Shown here piece after piece: positions 7,463 to 15,932 of a DNA stretch of 64,000 nucleotides. The notes beneath the pieces were generated by a model. That model saw only the letters and a list, made by a program, of their open reading frames with translations, was not told the DNA's origin and did no database searches. This DNA is from Clostridiales bacterium (GTDB taxonomy: Bacteria; Bacillota; Clostridia; Oscillospirales; Ruminococcaceae): NCBI GenBank assembly GCA_003150405.1, contig QAMM01000016.1, positions 30,973 to 94,972 on the forward strand. The letters are read 5' to 3'. Positions within the stretch are counted from its first letter, which is position 1. Every line of letters starts with the position of its first letter. A program made the translations under genes and the position numbers.

Positions 7463-8839
7463 ATGAAAATTCCGCACAGACTGTATTTGACCGAAGACCA
7501 GATTCCGAAGCAATGGTATAACCTGCGGGCCGATATGAAAGAACAGCCGGAGCCGATGATCAACCCGGCGACTATGAAGCCCGCGACCGAGGAGGACCTC
7601 TACCCTGTTTTCTGCAAAAAGCTCGCCCACCAGGAAATGGATGCCGAGACCCGCTACATCGATATCCCGGATGAAATTTTGGAGATGTATAAAATCTACC
7701 GTCCATCCCCGCTCTGCCGCGCCTATAATCTGGAGAAAGCGCTTGGCACCCCGGCAAAAATTTACTACAAATTCGAGGGCAACAATACCTCGGGCAGTCA
7801 TAAACTCAATTCTGCCATTGCGCAGGCTTACTATGCAAAGGATCAGGGCTTAACCTCCCTTACCACCGAGACTGGCGCAGGCCAGTGGGGGACCGCCCTT
7901 TCCGAAGCCTGCTCCTATTTTGGCCTTGATTTGACCGTTTTTATGGTCAAGGTTTCCTATGAGCAAAAGCCGTTCCGCAAAGCGGTTATGCAGACCTTTG
8001 ATGCCAACGTTATCGCAAGCCCGAGCAATACCACCAATGTCGGCCGGCAAATTTTGGCCGATGACCCGAATACCGGCGGCAGCCTTGGCTGCGCTATTTC
8101 TGAAGCGGTGGAAAAAGCGGTCAGCACCGAAGGCTGCCGCTATGTCCTCGGCTCGGTGCTCAACCAGGTGCTGCTGCACCAGTCCATTATCGGGCTGGAG
8201 GCCAAGGTTGCAATGGATGAGCTCGGAGAGTACCCGGACGTTGTCATCGGCTGTGCAGGCGGCGGCTCCAACCTCGGCGGCCTGATTGCACCCTATATGC
8301 AGGATAAGCTCACCGGTAAGGCGGATCCGCGCATTGTCGCAGTGGAGCCGGCATCTTGCCCGTCCTTAACCCGCGGCAAATATGCCTATGATTTCTGTGA
8401 TACCGGAAAAATCACCCCGATGGCGAAGATGTATACTTTGGGCAGCGGTTTCATCCCCTCCCCGAACCATGCGGGCGGCCTGCGTTACCACGGAATGTCT
8501 CCCATCCTCTCCAAGCTTTACCATGACGGCTATATGGACGCTGTTTCGGTAGAACAAACCAAGGTGTTCGAGGCGGCGACCTTCTTTGCAAAACACGAGA
8601 CCATCCTCCCGGCGCCGGAGTCCGCGCATGCCATCCGCGCCGCAATGGATGAGGCCCTTCGCTGCAAGGAGACCGGGGAGGCTAAGACCATCCTGTTTGG
8701 CCTGACCGGTACCGGTTATTTTGATATGACCGCTTATACCGCTTTCCTGGAAGGGAAGATGAACGACTATATCCCCACCGACGAGGATCTGCAGAGAGGG
8801 TTTGACAGCCTTCCGCAGGTTCCGGAAACAAACGAGTAA
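7463..8839 (+). CDS. TrpB2-type tryptophan synthase beta chain
   Basis: PLP enzyme predicted to make tryptophan from indole and serine. The 458-residue length and the long N-terminal section (DQIPKQWYNLRADM, then YRPSPLCRA) identify the TrpB2 subgroup rather than classical TrpB of about 400 residues. The PLP lysine is in GSHKLNSA near residue 114; the phosphate loop is GCAGGGSNLGG. No trpA lies in the window, so it may act alone as an indole-salvage enzyme. The ATG at 7463 is chosen because AAAGGAAAGG lies just upstream and overlaps the alternative GTG at 7454. It is controlled by the tryptophan T-box in its leader. Confidence 0.93.
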   Translation: MKIPHRLYLTEDQIPKQWYNLRADMKEQPEPMINPATMKPATEEDLYPVFCKKLAHQEMDAETRYIDIPDEILEMYKIYRPSPLCRAYNLEKALGTPAKIYYKFEGNNTSGSHKLNSAIAQAYYAKDQGLTSLTTETGAGQWGTALSEACSYFGLDLTVFMVKVSYEQKPFRKAVMQTFDANVIASPSNTTNVGRQILADDPNTGGSLGCAISEAVEKAVSTEGCRYVLGSVLNQVLLHQSIIGLEAKVAMDELGEYPDVVIGCAGGGSNLGGLIAPYMQDKLTGKADPRIVAVEPASCPSLTRGKYAYDFCDTGKITPMAKMYTLGSGFIPSPNHAGGLRYHGMSPILSKLYHDGYMDAVSVEQTKVFEAATFFAKHETILPAPESAHAIRAAMDEALRCKETGEAKTILFGLTGTGYFDMTAYTAFLEGKMNDYIPTDEDLQRGFDSLPQVPETNE

Positions 8840-8858
8840 TTTTATCACAATGCCTCCG

Positions 8859-8902
8859 AACAGGCACGGCGCTGTTAAAGCGCCGTGCCTGTTTGTTTTT
8901 TT
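8859..8902 (+). terminator. Terminator of trpB2
   Basis: The arms AACAGGCACGGCGCT and AGCGCCGTGCCTGTT form a long perfect stem followed by TGTTTTTTT. Confidence 0.93.
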
Positions 8903-8961
8903 GACAGCGTTTTTTGGAGATACACCTCTGGATTCCCCCGATAAATTTTTTGTTGAAACAC

Positions 8962-8990
8962 TTGACAGGAATTTCAAAACAATGTATTAT
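8962..8990 (+). promoter_or_regulatory. Promoter of the GntR-ABC operon
   Basis: TTGACA at 8962-8967 and TATTAT at 8985-8990 are spaced by 17 nt. The -10 box lies inside the left arm of the operator palindrome. Confidence 0.88.
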
Positions 8991-9018
8991 TGTACTAGAT
9001 AATTAATACAATAATACA
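8983..9018. promoter_or_regulatory. Operator: 12-bp perfect inverted repeat over the -10 box
   Basis: TGTATTATTGTA (8983-8994) is repeated in exact inverse as TACAATAATACA (9007-9018) with a 12-nt gap. The left arm covers the -10 hexamer and the right arm abuts the ribosome-binding site AAAAGGAGG. YtrA-type GntR regulators bind long palindromes at their own promoters, so this is the probable autoregulatory operator. Confidence 0.85.
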
Positions 9019-9034
9019 AAAGGAGGTTGGGACT

Positions 9035-9406
9035 ACGAACTGGGAAATTGTAAGTGACCGACCCATTTATGCGCAGCTGCTCGAACAGGTGGAGCTTGCT
9101 ATTGTCACCGGGCAGTTTCTCCCTGGAGAGAAGCTGCCCGGCGTGCGGGATATGGCGGCCGAAGCGGGTGTCAACCCCAACACTATGCAGCGTGCGCTGG
9201 CAGAACTGGAACAGTATGGACTTATTTACAGCCAACGCACGAGTGGGCGTTTTGTAACGGAGAATGCAGCAATGATTGAAACGGTAAAAAACGAATTGGC
9301 CAAAGCTGTAGTGGAATCCTTCTATAAACAGATGGCCGCCCTGGGTTACAGCAAAGAGGAATCCAAGGAAATTATCCAACATACAGAGGAGGAAAACGGA
9401 AGATGA
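9035..9406 (+). CDS. GntR family (YtrA-type) regulator; probable ACG start
   Basis: A 123-residue DNA-binding repressor predicted to control its own ABC transporter operon. The winged-helix domain begins at PIYAQLLEQVELAI and continues through LPGVRDMAAEAGVNPNTM and ALAELEQYGLIY; a short helical tail follows, as in the YtrA subfamily. The first ordinary in-frame start (GTG 9089) would remove the first helix of this domain. The only codon at proper distance from AAAAGGAGG (9018-9026) in the right frame is ACG at 9035-9037, 8 nt downstream, giving a normal family N-terminus (NWEIVSDRPIYAQ). The stop overlaps the next gene's ATG (ATGA). Confidence 0.85.
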   Translation, partial: TNWEIVSDRPIYAQLLEQVELAIVTGQFLPGEKLPGVRDMAAEAGVNPNTMQRALAELEQYGLIYSQRTSGRFVTENAAMIETVKNELAKAVVESFYKQMAALGYSKEESKEIIQHTEEENGR

Positions 9407-10113
9407 ATCATCAGCAAAGCCCGGTGCTCATTGCAAAGGATTTGCAAAAAGGGTATGGCAGCAGAATGGCACTCATGGGAGTCGACCTTAGCCTGCCGCG
9501 GGGGCGAATCATTGGACTGCTGGGACCGAACGGCAGCGGTAAAACAACCTTAATCAAACTTGCATGCGGGCTGCTGCAGCCCAGCGCAGGGGAAATTCTC
9601 ATCAATGGAAAGCAGCCTGGAGTTGAGACCAAAAAGGTGGTCAGCTACCTGCCGGAACGAACCTATCTGCCAAGCTGGATGCGGGTGCAAAACGCACTGG
9701 ATGAATTTGAGGATTTTTACAGCGATTTTAACCGCCAAAAGGCGCTGGATATGCTGGCACGATTAAAGTTGGACCCTCGAATGCGCATTTCTTCCATGAG
9801 CAAGGGTACCCGGGAAAAGGTTCAGCTCATTCTGGTCATGAGCCGGGAAGCGGACCTTTACCTGCTGGATGAGCCCATTGGCGGCGTTGATCCGGCGGCG
9901 CGGGATTACATTCTTGAAACGATCATCGCGGGCTACCGGCAGGAGGCGACGTTGGTTTTATCCACCCACCTGATTGCCGATGTTGAAAAGATTTTAGACG
10001 ACGTTGTTTTTCTCAAAGAAGGCAGGGTTGTACGTGTCGCAAGCGTGGATGATATTCGCGAAACAGAAGGAAAAAGCGTGGATGCGCTGTTCCGGGAGGT
10101 GTTCAGATGTTAG
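9403..10113 (+). CDS. ABC transporter ATP-binding protein
   Basis: The 236-residue ATPase powers the membrane protein encoded next. Walker A is GPNGSGKTT at residues 41-49, and Walker B with D-loop is ADLYLLDEPIGGVDP. The signature is SMSKGTREK rather than LSGGQ, a degenerate form common in YtrB-like and BcrA-like exporters linked to GntR regulators. A switch His is in LVLSTHL. Its ATG overlaps the regulator's stop, and its own stop overlaps the permease start, so the three genes are translationally coupled. The substrate is unknown; cell-envelope stress or antimicrobial peptide export is the usual role of such operons. Confidence 0.92.
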   Translation: MNHQQSPVLIAKDLQKGYGSRMALMGVDLSLPRGRIIGLLGPNGSGKTTLIKLACGLLQPSAGEILINGKQPGVETKKVVSYLPERTYLPSWMRVQNALDEFEDFYSDFNRQKALDMLARLKLDPRMRISSMSKGTREKVQLILVMSREADLYLLDEPIGGVDPAARDYILETIIAGYRQEATLVLSTHLIADVEKILDDVVFLKEGRVVRVASVDDIRETEGKSVDALFREVFRC

Positions 10114-10919
10114 GAAAACTGATGAAATATGAATTCCGCGCCAGCGGCCGGCTCTTTTTGCCAATGTGGGCGGTTGCGGTTGGCATCTCATTGCTTTTGC
10201 TCGGCGGCGGTCAACTGGTCAATGCCATTGCCCAATCGGTTTCATCGGTTGATGTTCGCCCGGCTGTAGACGCAGTCACGGCGATTGTTGCGGCCTTGCT
10301 GATTGTTGGATTGTCTGTTTTAAGTGTGGTCGTCGTCATTGTACGGTTTTACCAAAACCTGATTTCCGATGAAGGTTACCTCTCTTTTACCCTTCCGGTA
10401 ACAGCCGCTCAGCATATTGCGGCAAAGTTGGCGGCCGGCATTCTTTTTTGCCTGGGCAGCGTTGTAGTTGTTTTTCTTTGTATGTTCATCATAAGTCCTG
10501 CAAATTCGCTCTTGTGCTGCGGACTGCTTTTTGAGCAGATAAATGGATTGCAGAATGGCTGGCCCTTTGTTCTTTGTCTGCTCGCCGCCGTACTGTTGGG
10601 AGCCATGGAAGCTGTGTGCAAGCTGTATGCCGCTATGGTCATTGGCAGCCAGTTTGGGCAGCACCGCATCATTGGCAGTGTTGTCGCTTACTATCTTTGC
10701 GGTATTGCAGAGACCATTCTTTTGCTGGCAGTTGCGCTGCCGATTCTTTTCCCCTGGGCAAATGAGCTTTCACAGGGAAGCGCCCCACTGATGTCAGGTG
10801 TGCTGCATCCTTTTCTGTTCCTCGCAGTAGGTGTTATGGCGTTGGTGTTTGCCCTTTTGTTGGCGGGTTACTTTTTGGTTTCCCGTTGGTTGCTGTCCAA
10901 ACGGCTCAACCTGCAATAA
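10107..10919 (+). CDS. ABC transporter permease (ABC-2 type)
   Basis: A 270-residue integral membrane protein with about six hydrophobic segments, the first at LFLPMWAVAVGISLLLLGGG and the last near LFLAVGVMALVFALLLAGYF. It begins MLGKLMKYEFRASGR, a common opening of ABC-2 permeases with a cytoplasmic elbow helix. The start overlaps the ATP-binding gene by 7 bp. It should form the membrane part of the GntR-regulated transporter. No solute-binding protein is present, which favours export or lipid II/peptide-related function over import. Confidence 0.88.
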   Translation: MLGKLMKYEFRASGRLFLPMWAVAVGISLLLLGGGQLVNAIAQSVSSVDVRPAVDAVTAIVAALLIVGLSVLSVVVVIVRFYQNLISDEGYLSFTLPVTAAQHIAAKLAAGILFCLGSVVVVFLCMFIISPANSLLCCGLLFEQINGLQNGWPFVLCLLAAVLLGAMEAVCKLYAAMVIGSQFGQHRIIGSVVAYYLCGIAETILLLAVALPILFPWANELSQGSAPLMSGVLHPFLFLAVGVMALVFALLLAGYFLVSRWLLSKRLNLQ

Positions 10920-10990
10920 CACAGTAGAGGCGGTTTTAACTCTCTGCTTTTTGCCAGTGTAAGGGAGACGGAGAAAATTTTTATAGAAGA

Positions 10991-11019
10991 AAAAGGCAGG
11001 AATTTCCCTGCCTTTTTTG
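10991..11019 (+). terminator. Terminator of the GntR-ABC operon
   Basis: AAAGGCAGG and CCCTGCCTTT form a stem around AATTT, followed by T residues, 72 bp after the permease stop. Confidence 0.85.
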
Positions 11020-11129
11020 TTTAGTAAAATTTTTATTGGCACTTTTTAGAGTTATTTCCTTTTTGTTACTGGCGTGTGACTTCGGATGATTATACTGAAA
11101 GCACGATAGTCACTGAAGGAGGTAACAAC

Positions 11130-14111
11130 ATGAAAGGAGAAGGTCGTGTGGTATCCAAAAAGCTCGTTGTCTTTTTGGTATCGCTGATGATGTTGATCGC
11201 CATGCTGCCGACAACTGCCTTTGCAGGATACGGCGGTGATCGTTGGCCGGGCGGCGGAGGATCATCAAAATTTAATCATCTTGATATTAAGCTGGACGGT
11301 TCGCTTGCTTATCTGAATCAGAACGATGAGCAGAAAACCGTTAAAATCACCTGGAACAAGCAGAATATGATGAAATACATGAAGATTTACATTGGGGAGG
11401 GGTCTACCACCAATGTTGTGCCTTCAAGTATTCATGACCCTGACTGGGGTTGGGGCGGCGGAAACGATGAGACCCGTATTGATGTCTCGGCGAAAAAAAC
11501 CGACCCGGTTCGTGTGGTTGTAGAAATTCCGGTGGAAGATTTAGGACTTAACGAGTGGGAAGTTTCTTCCCTGTATGACACCAATGCACAAGGTCAAAAA
11601 GTTCTTGAGTTTGAAAATGTTTACCACTGGGATGACAGAATTTCGGGCGTTTCCAATATCTGCCCGGACAAATCCGGCCTTGATGTGAAAATCAAGAGCG
11701 AGGCGATCATTGATTATGCCAAATACGGCACCATCGAGATCAAAAAGGTAGTTGAAAATGCAGACGGATCAACGTCAAGCGATAAAAACACCAGCTTCTA
11801 TTTCCGGATTACCAGTGCAGACGGCCGTTTTTCTGAAACTTTTACACTGAAAAACGGGGAGTCCAAGAAATATCAAAGCCTGCCGGTCGGCACCTATTAT
11901 GTTGACGAACTCAATGTTCCGTCCGGTTATACGGTAGAGGGTTACAACCGGGAGGTTGTCCTCAAAGAGGCGAATGAATACAAAACCCTGACGGTTACCA
12001 ACGTGAAAAAGGATACCCAAAAGGGTACTTTGACGGTTGGGAAAATCCTGGAGGAAAACAAAGATGCTGTCAACCTCCCGGAAGACGCCAGTTTTACCTT
12101 CACCGTCACCGGCAATGGTGTGAATACGAGTTTTACCCTGACCAAAGCGGATATTCTGCTGGGTAAGGATTCCTACACCTTTGCAAATCTCACCCCGGGC
12201 AGCTACACTGTAACCGAAACCGCTGCTTATACCAATGGCAGCATGGTCAAAACCACCACGGCTTCGGTTAAAGTAGGCAATGGGCAGGAGACCAATGTGG
12301 ATTTGGAAAACGACGGCCTGACTGCCTCAGTCCGCAAAGGTGAGGCAACTTCGGTTTGGTTCACCAATGCGTATGATGCCAAACCGCAGACCTTCCCAGT
12401 TATTGTCAACTACTACAAAGACAGTATAAGCAGCGCCAACTACCTTGGCACCACATCTCTTGGCGAATATGAGGCGAATACGCCAATTATCCTAAGTGCA
12501 GAGCAGCGGGATGCAAAGAAACCTGTAGAAGGTTACCTTTCCGGCGTGCAGCAGGGCGACGTACCGTATATCGTCGTATCTTCCGGTCGCAATGTCATCA
12601 ATGTCCTTTATGTAGCGGAGACCTTCCCGGTTACCGTCAATTACTACAAGGACAGTGTGACCAATCCGGACGATGGCAATTTCCTCGGTTCCCAGACGCT
12701 TGGCAATTATGAAAACAACGACACTATTGTCCTGAACGACGAACAGCTCAATGCCTACAAACCGGCCACTGGTTATGTGGACGGCGTACAGCAGGGTACC
12801 ATTCCGTACTTTGTTGTTAAAGGGGAAAACAACGTTATTAACGTTCTGTACGAGACCGAGAAATTCGACGTTATCGTCAACTACTACAAAGACGCAGTTA
12901 CCACCCCGGAGGATGACAACTACCTCGGCACCAAAAACCTCGGCAAGTTTGAAGCGGATGACGCCATCACTCTGAACGACGAACAGCTCAACGCCTACAA
13001 ACCGGCCACTGGTTATGTGGACGGCGTACAGCAGGGTGCAGTCCCGTATGTAGTCGTCTCTTCGGATGACAATGTGATCAATGTTCTTTATGTAACCGAG
13101 AAATTTGACGTTGTCGTCAACTACTACAAAGACGTAGTTACCACCCCGGAGGATGACAACTACCTCGGCACCAAAAACCTCGGCAAGTTTGAAGCGGATG
13201 ACGCCATCACTCTGAATGGTGAACAGCTCAACGCCTACAAACCGGCTACTGGTTATGTGGACGGCGTACAGCAGGGCGTAATCCCGTATGTGGTTGTTTC
13301 TGCAGAGGATAATGTAATCAATGTTCTCTACGTTGAAGAGACCTTCTCGGTAACGGTAAACTATTACAAAGATAGCGTTGCAGAGGGCAATCTGCTTGGC
13401 AGCGCGTCGTTCACCGACGAATTCACCGCTGGTTCTGAAATCACTCTGGCAGCCGGTGCTGAAAGCACCCAGCTTGATTTCTTGAAACCGGAAGGTTATG
13501 TATCCGGCGTACAGGTTGGCAGCATTCCGTATATTGTCACCAAGGGCGAAAACAATGTGATCAATGTTCTCTACGTCGCAGAGACTTATACGGTCACCGT
13601 CAATTACTACAAGGACTCCATTACCAATCCGAACGATGCAAACAATTTCCTGGGGAGCGCAACCTTTGAAACCCCGTTTGAGGCCGGCGATGCTATCACA
13701 CTCCTTGCCGGAATAGACGGTACCCAGTTAAACTTCCTTAAACCGGTACTCGGTTATGCAGACGGCGTACAGGCGGGCAGTGTTCCGTACATCGTTGTCA
13801 AAGATGGTGAGAATGTCATCAATGTTCTGTATACTGTAGTGGAAGAAGAACTGCCGGATGAAGAGCCGCCGTTGGTAGGCCCGGATGATCCGGACAACAA
13901 TCCAGACGAAGAAATTTCGGACGAGGAACCGCCGCTGGTAGGTCCGTCTGAGCCGACGGAGCCGGCTGGAAATGATGAAGTCATTGAAGACGAAGAAGTT
14001 CCGCTTACAGCGCCTAAGACGGGTGACAACAGCAATGCTGCTCTCTTGGCCGCAATTATGCTGGCTTCCGTTGCCGGGGGCATTTTCCTCCGCAGGAAAT
14101 TCAGTAAATAA
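11130..14111 (+). CDS. Large sortase-type surface protein with CnaB-like domains and six tandem repeats
   Basis: A 993-residue predicted adhesin or surface scaffold. It has a signal peptide (KKLVVFLVSLMMLIAMLP, then TAFAG), a novel N-terminal region, then two SpaA/CnaB-like beta domains (each ending in a YYVDELNVPSGY or SYTVTETAAY type motif). Six repeats of 77-81 residues follow, each starting x-V-x-V-N-Y-Y-K-D and ending N-V-I-N-V-L-Y, resembling MucBP-type modules. An acidic linker with repeated DEEPPLVGP leads to APKTGDN, a hydrophobic helix and RRKFSK, a sortase-type signal. The ATG at 11130 has GAAGGAGG 7 nt upstream; the frame opens earlier (11076) without signal peptide. The gene stands alone between terminators. 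Confidence 0.9.
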   Translation: MKGEGRVVSKKLVVFLVSLMMLIAMLPTTAFAGYGGDRWPGGGGSSKFNHLDIKLDGSLAYLNQNDEQKTVKITWNKQNMMKYMKIYIGEGSTTNVVPSSIHDPDWGWGGGNDETRIDVSAKKTDPVRVVVEIPVEDLGLNEWEVSSLYDTNAQGQKVLEFENVYHWDDRISGVSNICPDKSGLDVKIKSEAIIDYAKYGTIEIKKVVENADGSTSSDKNTSFYFRITSADGRFSETFTLKNGESKKYQSLPVGTYYVDELNVPSGYTVEGYNREVVLKEANEYKTLTVTNVKKDTQKGTLTVGKILEENKDAVNLPEDASFTFTVTGNGVNTSFTLTKADILLGKDSYTFANLTPGSYTVTETAAYTNGSMVKTTTASVKVGNGQETNVDLENDGLTASVRKGEATSVWFTNAYDAKPQTFPVIVNYYKDSISSANYLGTTSLGEYEANTPIILSAEQRDAKKPVEGYLSGVQQGDVPYIVVSSGRNVINVLYVAETFPVTVNYYKDSVTNPDDGNFLGSQTLGNYENNDTIVLNDEQLNAYKPATGYVDGVQQGTIPYFVVKGENNVINVLYETEKFDVIVNYYKDAVTTPEDDNYLGTKNLGKFEADDAITLNDEQLNAYKPATGYVDGVQQGAVPYVVVSSDDNVINVLYVTEKFDVVVNYYKDVVTTPEDDNYLGTKNLGKFEADDAITLNGEQLNAYKPATGYVDGVQQGVIPYVVVSAEDNVINVLYVEETFSVTVNYYKDSVAEGNLLGSASFTDEFTAGSEITLAAGAESTQLDFLKPEGYVSGVQVGSIPYIVTKGENNVINVLYVAETYTVTVNYYKDSITNPNDANNFLGSATFETPFEAGDAITLLAGIDGTQLNFLKPVLGYADGVQAGSVPYIVVKDGENVINVLYTVVEEELPDEEPPLVGPDDPDNNPDEEISDEEPPLVGPSEPTEPAGNDEVIEDEEVPLTAPKTGDNSNAALLAAIMLASVAGGIFLRRKFSK
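12393..13835 (+). repeat. Six tandem coding repeats of about 240 bp
   Basis: Units start near 12393, 12624, 12864, 13104, 13344 and 13587. Units 3 and 4 are the closest pair; 81 bp (12896-12976 and 13136-13216) are identical. High identity of adjacent in-frame units allows gain or loss of repeats by recombination. Confidence 0.92.
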
Positions 14112-14120
14112 AGAACCTTA

Positions 14121-14156
14121 AAAAAGAGGAAGGCGATTCGCCTTCCTCTTTTTTCT
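14121..14156 (+). terminator. Terminator of the repeat-protein gene
   Basis: AAAAGAGGAAGGCG and CGCCTTCCTCTTTT form a perfect stem with a short loop and T tail. Confidence 0.93.
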
Positions 14157-14164
14157 GTCGTAGA

Positions 14165-14196
14165 AATCCCGAACCGTTCAACAACAGTTCGGGATT
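14165..14196. other. Second hairpin in convergent gap
   Basis: ATCCCGAAC and GTTCGGGAT are perfectly complementary around a 14-nt loop. It has no clear T run on either strand; it could be a weak terminator for the convergent esterase gene. Confidence 0.5.
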
Positions 14197-14314
14197 CTTG
14201 AGAGAGCTCCCCCAGCTTGGGGGAAGAAATGAGCAATGTTTTTTTATTGTCTTGGAATACAAATCTTTTCAGCTAGATACAGACATTCCAAAGGCGCAGC
14301 TTCAGCCCAGCTTT

Positions 14315-15805
14315 TTATTGGATCCGCCCCAGGAAAAAGTCTTTCTGGAATTTCTGGTAAGGTGTTTCCTCTGCTGGTTTGAGCTCGCGGGTTACGCCGA
14401 GCTCCATGTAAACCGGGTCCTCTTTGGTGTAAGGCCGCCATTCCGGCTGCCCACTGCCATTCGGATTGCCGGTCTTTGCAAAGTTTGCGTAGTAATCTGC
14501 CATTGCGACAGACAGGTCAAAATCCACACCAGTAAAGGGACGCCAGCAGCGGGTCAGGGTTTCAAAGACAAACCACAGTTCTGCTGAATGGAAAGAACCT
14601 AAATCGTCGCCCGGAAGCCGCCGGGTGAAGTAGTAAAGGTACGGCGCTTTTTTGCCGTTTTCCTCCTGCACTTCTGCAAAGCCATGTACCGCGGAAATCA
14701 GGCGGTGAGAGGTTTTAAAGAATGCTGCTGCGTCCGCGTCGGTCTTGACATTGCCAATTTTAAGGAGTTCATCGACCTTGTCGCCAAAATTGACGGCTGC
14801 CGCCTGTTTGAGATCCTCAACCGTTTGAACCGGTGCCGAGAACGCCTGCCCCTCGTCCTGGTTGCAACCCATCATGTAATCAATATCGTGGTTTTTGCCC
14901 TCCAGGATGGTCTTGGACGGGTCATCATAGAGCACATAATTGTCTCGAATCAGGCCAAAGTGGAACCCGTGTTCCATCATATGGGCCTGTAACTGCTCCG
15001 CCGGAATTTTGCGCAGCTCGGCAATCGACCCGACGCCGACACTTTTCATAAATTCCACACCGTATGCCTCTGCCTCTTTCAGCGTTGGGAAGGTGCGCGC
15101 ATTGCCGTGCGGCCATAATCCGCCTCCGCTTTGCAGAATGGCGCGTTTGAACAGCCCTTTGGTGAGCGGCGAGCACATCAGCGCCTGGGTGCTGCCTGCG
15201 CCGGCCGACTGGCCGAATACCGTGATGTTCTCCGGGTCGCCCCCAAATGCCGCAATGTTGCGGGATACCCATTTGAGCGCCGCAATTTGGTCCTGCAGCA
15301 GCAGATTGCCGGAGGTGCCGCTCTCGCTCTCTGCCGTCAGTTCGGGATGCGCCAGCAGCCCCAACACGTGCATGCGGTAATTGATGGTAACAAGGATAAC
15401 CCCGCGTTTGCAGAAACCCTCGCCGTCAAATTCCGACTCGGATGCGTAACCGCAAACATACCCGCCCCCATGAATCCAGAACATAACCGGGAGCTTTGCA
15501 TCCGCCGCCTCCGCCGGCGTCCAGATGTTTAGGTAAAGGCAGTCTTCACTTTGCTCTTCCTCATTGTTATAGAATTCTTTGGTATAAAAATCGACCTCAG
15601 CGCGTTTTTGAATTTCAATGGCGCTGTATTGGTCCGCCACACGAACGCCGTCCCACGGTTTGACTGGCTGCGGTGCTTTCCAGCGCAGGTTGCCGACCGG
15701 CGGTGCGGCGTAAGGAACGCCTTTAAATACGGTAAACATGCGGTTGTTGCCCGGCACGCCGCGCAGCATGCCCGCTTCGGTTTTTACTTCGCGAATCGCA
15801 GACAT
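14315..15805 (-). CDS. Type B carboxylesterase
   Basis: A 496-residue alpha/beta hydrolase predicted to cleave carboxylic esters. Family landmarks are EDCLYLNIWTP near residue 88, the oxyanion-hole HGGGY, and the nucleophile elbow GQSAGAGS with the serine near residue 200; the C-terminal GSFHSAELWFVF region supplies the catalytic His. No signal peptide is seen. The start is preceded by GGAGG. It lies downstream of the SDR and AraC genes on the same strand, opposite the oxidoreductase cluster, so it might de-esterify the same family of compounds. That functional link is inference. Confidence 0.92.
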   Translation of the reverse strand: MSAIREVKTEAGMLRGVPGNNRMFTVFKGVPYAAPPVGNLRWKAPQPVKPWDGVRVADQYSAIEIQKRAEVDFYTKEFYNNEEEQSEDCLYLNIWTPAEAADAKLPVMFWIHGGGYVCGYASESEFDGEGFCKRGVILVTINYRMHVLGLLAHPELTAESESGTSGNLLLQDQIAALKWVSRNIAAFGGDPENITVFGQSAGAGSTQALMCSPLTKGLFKRAILQSGGGLWPHGNARTFPTLKEAEAYGVEFMKSVGVGSIAELRKIPAEQLQAHMMEHGFHFGLIRDNYVLYDDPSKTILEGKNHDIDYMMGCNQDEGQAFSAPVQTVEDLKQAAAVNFGDKVDELLKIGNVKTDADAAAFFKTSHRLISAVHGFAEVQEENGKKAPYLYYFTRRLPGDDLGSFHSAELWFVFETLTRCWRPFTGVDFDLSVAMADYYANFAKTGNPNGSGQPEWRPYTKEDPVYMELGVTRELKPAEETPYQKFQKDFFLGRIQ

Positions 15806-15932
15806 TGTAATACCTCCGTAATTGCTTTGTTGTATAGATGGTTACTTATAGAACTATTATAATCTTTTTTACGGACTTACCGAAAGGGGAAAAACCTCTA
15901 AAAATGCCCGGTTATTTTTGGGGAATTCGCCC

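Noticed and set aside
12393..13835. Tandem repeats as a possible CRISPR array
   Set aside because: The period is about 240 bp, units are in frame within a surface protein, and there are no spacers.
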